The notes below the pieces were generated by a model. That model saw only the letters and a list, made by a program, of their open reading frames with translations. It did not search any database and was not told the origin of the DNA. From Saprospiraceae bacterium (GTDB taxonomy: Bacteria; Bacteroidota; Bacteroidia; Chitinophagales; Saprospiraceae), in the NCBI GenBank assembly GCA_020850025.1, contig JADZFI010000205.1, positions 1 to 10,203 on the forward strand: a DNA stretch of 10,203 nt. Reading direction: 5' to 3'. The translations under genes and the position numbers were made by a program. Below, piece by piece: positions 8,386 to 10,203 of the stretch (position 1 is its first letter; the number at the start of each line of letters is the position of its first letter).

Positions 8386-8423
8386 AAAAAAGCCAACTGC
8401 CTGAATAACAGACAGTTGGCTTT
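8386..8423 (-). terminator. Rho-independent terminator directly after the tmRNA-like tail
   Basis: A 15-bp stem (8389-8403 with 8409-8423, single mismatch 8400/8412) has a 5-nt loop. On the - strand the stem ends in GTTGGC followed by six T. It starts only 7 bases after the ssrA-like 3' end and no other - strand gene feeds into it, so it reads as the old ssrA terminator. Confidence 0.75.
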
Positions 8424-8430
8424 AGGTTTG

Positions 8431-8444
8431 TGGAGCTGGCGGGA
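8431..8444 (-). ncRNA. ssrA: Displaced tmRNA (ssrA) 3' end; putative att core of an integrative element
   Basis: The - strand reads TCCCGCCAGCTCCA, the usual last bases of bacterial tmRNA before the terminal CA tail (T-arm 3' strand plus acceptor strand CAGCTCC and discriminator A). It is followed by CAA, so CCA is not encoded here. The match stops inside the T-loop: the normal GGTTCGA upstream is missing and the sequence becomes AT-rich and unrelated. A terminator follows immediately. ssrA 3' ends are classic integration sites for tyrosine recombinases, and a tail with terminator but no body is the expected far-end scar. Identity rests on memory of the tmRNA consensus. Confidence 0.6.
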
Positions 8445-8503
8445 CTAACACCTAAAATTCTAAACAATTGATTGTTAATTAGTTAGAACAGTATATTTTT
8501 AGG

Positions 8504-8527
8504 GTGGTGTAAAAAGTGGTGTAAAAA
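8504..8527. repeat. Perfect 12-bp tandem repeat gtggtgtaaaaa x2, possible integrase arm sites
   Basis: Two exact adjacent copies (8504-8515, 8516-8527) lie 60 bp inside the ssrA-like core. Short direct repeats beside an att core are typical arm-type binding sites of tyrosine integrases. The role is inference; the repeat itself is plain in the sequence. Confidence 0.55.
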
Positions 8528-8580
8528 ACCTCGCTTTAACCCTTTTTGTAGAGCTAATTGCGCCCCCGGTTTTGGTTGCT

Positions 8581-8639
8581 AAAAAAACCGTGTTGCCCCT
8601 GCAAAGAATGATTGACGGTCAAACACCGGGCAACACGGT
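8581..8639 (-). terminator. Long-stem hairpin with T-run on the - strand
   Basis: A perfect 12-bp stem accgtgttgccc (8587-8598) with its complement (8628-8639) encloses 29 nt that contain a second palindrome ttgacggtcaa (8612-8622). On the - strand the stem runs into seven T (complement of 8587-8581, the first also pairing in the stem), so it may stop transcription leaving the element toward ssrA. No - strand gene in the window feeds it. Confidence 0.5.
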
Positions 8640-8711
8640 CGAAAGCAAAGTTAGAACACTCAATCTATTAGTTACTCAAAATCTAATTCTCTGTATTTTG
8701 TCTTAATAACA

Positions 8712-8719
8712 TACCTTTG
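8712..8719 (+). promoter_or_regulatory. -7 promoter box of the metal-resistance genes
   Basis: TACCTTTG matches TAnnTTTG exactly and ends 6 bases before the ATG at 8726. Transcripts would start at or just before the start codon, giving a leaderless or nearly leaderless mRNA. No good -33 element is seen at the usual spacing; the TTTG at 8697-8700 is too close. Confidence 0.5.
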
Positions 8720-8725
8720 CACCCA

Positions 8726-9064
8726 ATGAATTGGTTTTGTCACATTTTTAGCCTGTATTTGTTCACTTTGTCTTGCTTTCCATGCAACGACGGGGAACAT
8801 GGTCATGGACAGAATGTAGGTAATCCCATACAATTATCATATACGACTGACGAACACGGCTGCCCGCAGCACCGCCATTGCAACGACCTCTGTTCCCCGC
8901 TCTGCGGCTGCAATTGCTGCACTTCGATTTTCATTTTTCAAGAAATGGCGGTTTTGACTTTCAAAAAACCGCAGCCCTTCGGCGAAAAACAGGTTTTCCC
9001 CGAAGGCATTTTCCCGGTCAAAGACATGGCCTTCGCCATTGACCACCCGCCCCGGTTGAGTTAA
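8726..9064 (+). CDS. Small Cys/His-rich DUF6660-like protein linked to metal efflux
   Basis: 112 residues. The ATG at 8726 is chosen over the in-frame TTG at 8717, which overlaps the -7 box. The N-terminus (3-19) is hydrophobic and ends in LSCFPCND, so export or membrane anchoring is likely; a lipoprotein at C17 is possible but the lipobox is poor. The middle is rich in metal ligands: H25, H27, H44, C46, H49, H51, C52, C56, C60, C62, C64 and C65, including DLCSPLCGCNCC. The C-terminus ends with a Pro-rich IDHPPRLS. This layout matches, from memory, the Bacteroidota family DUF6660, small proteins commonly found just before heavy-metal RND efflux genes. The RND pump gene follows on the same strand after 100 bases, which supports a periplasmic metal-binding or sensing role. 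That role is inferred, not established. Confidence 0.75.
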   Translation: MNWFCHIFSLYLFTLSCFPCNDGEHGHGQNVGNPIQLSYTTDEHGCPQHRHCNDLCSPLCGCNCCTSIFIFQEMAVLTFKKPQPFGEKQVFPEGIFPVKDMAFAIDHPPRLS

Positions 9065-9155
9065 GCCAACTCGTTTTTCCAAAAATTTTCGTGCCGGAAA
9101 TCGCCCGCCCGTCGCCCTGCGCGGAGCGGCGTTTCGCGCATTTGGCTAACTCAAC
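9055..9155. repeat. Inverted repeat spanning the DUF6660-like / RND pump junction
   Basis: gttgagttaagccaa (9055-9069), which includes the upstream stop codon, is matched in reverse complement by ttggctaactcaac (9142-9155) with one extra base. A GC-rich hairpin (tgcgcg 9118-9123 with cgcgca 9135-9140) nests inside. The closing arm ends 9 bases before the pump's ATG, so folding could affect its translation. Confidence 0.5.
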
Positions 9156-9164
9156 AACTCTTTC

Positions 9165-10203
9165 ATGTTTGATAAAATCATCGCCTTTTCCATTCGGAAC
9201 AAGGCTTTCATCGGCGCAATGACCCTTGCCCTCGTCGCATGGGGTCTTTGGTCGGCTTCAAAACTGCCGATTGATGCCGTGCCGGACATCACCAACAATC
9301 AGGTGCAGGTCATCACGCAAGCCCCGTCGCTTGGGGCGCAGGAGGTCGAACAGTTCATCACCGCGCCCATTGAACTCGCCCTCTCCAACATCCCCAACGT
9401 CATCGAAAAACGCTCGATTTCCCGCTCCGGCATCTCGGTCATCACCGTCGTTTTCAAAGACAAAACCGACATCTACTGGGCGCGGCAACAGGTCGGCGAA
9501 CGCCTCAAAGAAGCCGAAGCCGTCATCCCCAAAGGCTACGGCGACATCACGCTCGCCCCAATCACGACCGGGCTGGGCGAGATTTACCACTACGTCATCC
9601 ACGCCAAGCCCGGTTTCGAGGACAAATTTTCCGCCACCGACCTGCGGACGATGCAAGATTGGGTCGTCCGAACCCAACTCGCCGGGACAGAAGGCTTGGC
9701 AGAGGTGAGCGGCTGGGGCGGCTTTGTGAAACAGTACGAAGTCGCGCTTGACAATGAAAAATTGAACGCGCTGGGCATTTCGATTCCCGAAATTTTCACC
9801 GCCCTCGAAAAGAACAACGAGAACACGGGCGGCTCGTACATAGAACAGCGCAGCAACGCCTATTTCATCCGGGGCTTGGGGCAGGTCAAAAACCTGACCG
9901 ACATCGAGCGCATCGTCGTCAAAAACGTGGCAGGCGCGCCCGTCCTCGTGCGCGACGTGGCGACCGTCCAGTTCGGCTCGGCGACCCGCTACGGTGCGGT
10001 CACGCGCAACGGCGAGGGCGAGGTCGTCGCGGGCATCGCCCTGATGTTGAAGGGCGAAAACTTCAACGCCGTCATCCGAAACGTCAAGGAGCGCATCGCC
10101 AAAATCCAAAAATCGCTGCCCGAAGGCGTGGTCATCGAGCCGTTCATTGACCGCACGGAACTGGTCGGGCGAAGCATCGGCACGGTCGAAACCAACCTCA
10201 TCG
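9165..10203 (+). CDS. CusA/CzcA-family heavy-metal efflux RND transporter (3' truncated by window)
   Basis: The first 346 codons are present; full-length family members are about 1000-1050 residues or longer, and some Bacteroidota ones carry a fused outer-membrane-factor domain. The protein starts with the typical SIRNK segment, then the first transmembrane helix (about 14-31) and the diagnostic DAVPDITNNQVQV motif (37-49). The porter (pore) domain follows, with APSLGAQEVEQFITAPIE, the ERLKEAEAVIPKG segment, TGLGEIYHYV and LAGTEGLAEVSGWGG. The family exports Cu/Ag or Co/Zn/Cd from the periplasm across the outer membrane, driven by protons, with a membrane-fusion protein and an outer-membrane channel. 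The metal cannot be told here because the methionine and acidic relay residues lie beyond the window. No Shine-Dalgarno is seen before the ATG. Sampled GC is about 62%. The gene follows the DUF6660-like gene and is probably co-transcribed. Confidence 0.95.
   Translation, partial: MFDKIIAFSIRNKAFIGAMTLALVAWGLWSASKLPIDAVPDITNNQVQVITQAPSLGAQEVEQFITAPIELALSNIPNVIEKRSISRSGISVITVVFKDKTDIYWARQQVGERLKEAEAVIPKGYGDITLAPITTGLGEIYHYVIHAKPGFEDKFSATDLRTMQDWVVRTQLAGTEGLAEVSGWGGFVKQYEVALDNEKLNALGISIPEIFTALEKNNENTGGSYIEQRSNAYFIRGLGQVKNLTDIERIVVKNVAGAPVLVRDVATVQFGSATRYGAVTRNGEGEVVAGIALMLKGENFNAVIRNVKERIAKIQKSLPEGVVIEPFIDRTELVGRSIGTVETNLI

Larger units (their letters stand above)
8445..8711. other. Gene-free terminal segment of the putative element
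   Basis: No credible coding region on either strand. It holds a small palindrome (aacaat-tg-attgtt, 8463-8476), the 12-bp tandem repeat, and two overlapping hairpins listed separately. Such segments at element ends usually carry recombinase-binding sites. Confidence 0.5.
8431..10203. mobile_element. Putative end of an integrative element inserted at ssrA
   Basis: Inferred from the ssrA tail at 8431-8444 (att site), the 12-bp tandem repeat 60 bp inside it, the gene-free terminal segment, and a heavy-metal resistance cargo running off the window. No integrase, relaxase or conjugation gene is in view, so the type of element and its right end are unknown. The right boundary given is only the window edge. 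Confidence 0.4.

Noticed and set aside
8258..8467. 69-codon - strand frame upstream of the YchN-like gene
   Set aside because: It runs through the terminator and the ssrA-like tail, has a random-looking product and overlaps the next start by 4 bases only by chance.
9226..9708. 160-codon + strand frame inside the pump gene
   Set aside because: Low-complexity Ser/Pro/Arg product from the wrong frame of a GC-rich gene.
9258..10109. 283-codon open frame on the - strand opposite the RND pump
   Set aside because: Antisense shadow of a GC-rich gene; the + strand reading is an unmistakable RND transporter and the - strand product has no recognisable domain.
8431..10203. High GC as independent proof of foreign origin
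   Set aside because: Sampled lines of the pump gene are about 62% GC against about 42% in the FN3/PPC gene, but the YchN-like gene on the chromosome side is also about 57-62%, so composition does not separate the two sides.
1..10203. CRISPR array, rRNA, complete tRNA or transposase gene
   Set aside because: No regularly spaced repeat-spacer pattern, no rRNA or full tRNA structure, and no transposase motifs were seen on either strand.

Overview
The window looks like a piece of a Bacteroidota chromosome, probably from the Saprospiria (Lewinella/Haliscomenobacter-like; class level is inference). Two large secreted proteins end in type IX secretion (T9SS) type A sorting domains. Start codons mostly lack Shine-Dalgarno sequences, and several intergenic regions carry the Bacteroidota -7 promoter box TAnnTTTG.

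Layout. Positions 1-189 hold the last 62 codons of an unrecognised gene, followed by a long imperfect inverted repeat (223-305) and a clear rho-independent terminator (343-374). A + strand gene (664-3579) encodes a secreted protein built from about 18 ELWxxDGT-type repeats plus a T9SS domain. It converges on a - strand gene (7725-3784) for a 1313-residue secreted protein with four FN3 + PPC-like modules and a T9SS domain. A two-way terminator hairpin lies between them. Upstream of the second gene, also on the - strand, is a 117-residue YchN-like DsrE-family protein (8261-7908).

From about 8388 the character changes. On the - strand there is a 14-base sequence identical to the usual 3' end of tmRNA (ssrA), followed at once by an ssrA-style terminator, with no tmRNA body beside it. 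This is what an integrative element leaves when it inserts into the 3' end of ssrA: a displaced gene tail forming one att site. A perfect 12-bp tandem repeat 60 bp inside looks like integrase arm-type sites. The presumed element then carries a non-coding stretch with hairpins, a small Cys/His-rich DUF6660-like protein (8726-9064), and the start of a CusA/CzcA-family heavy-metal RND efflux pump (9165 to the window end).

How the genes work together. The two T9SS substrates are probably independent surface or extracellular proteins. The DUF6660-like gene and the RND pump form a likely heavy-metal resistance operon, plausibly brought in by the element. The integrase and intact ssrA, if the model is right, lie outside the window to the right.
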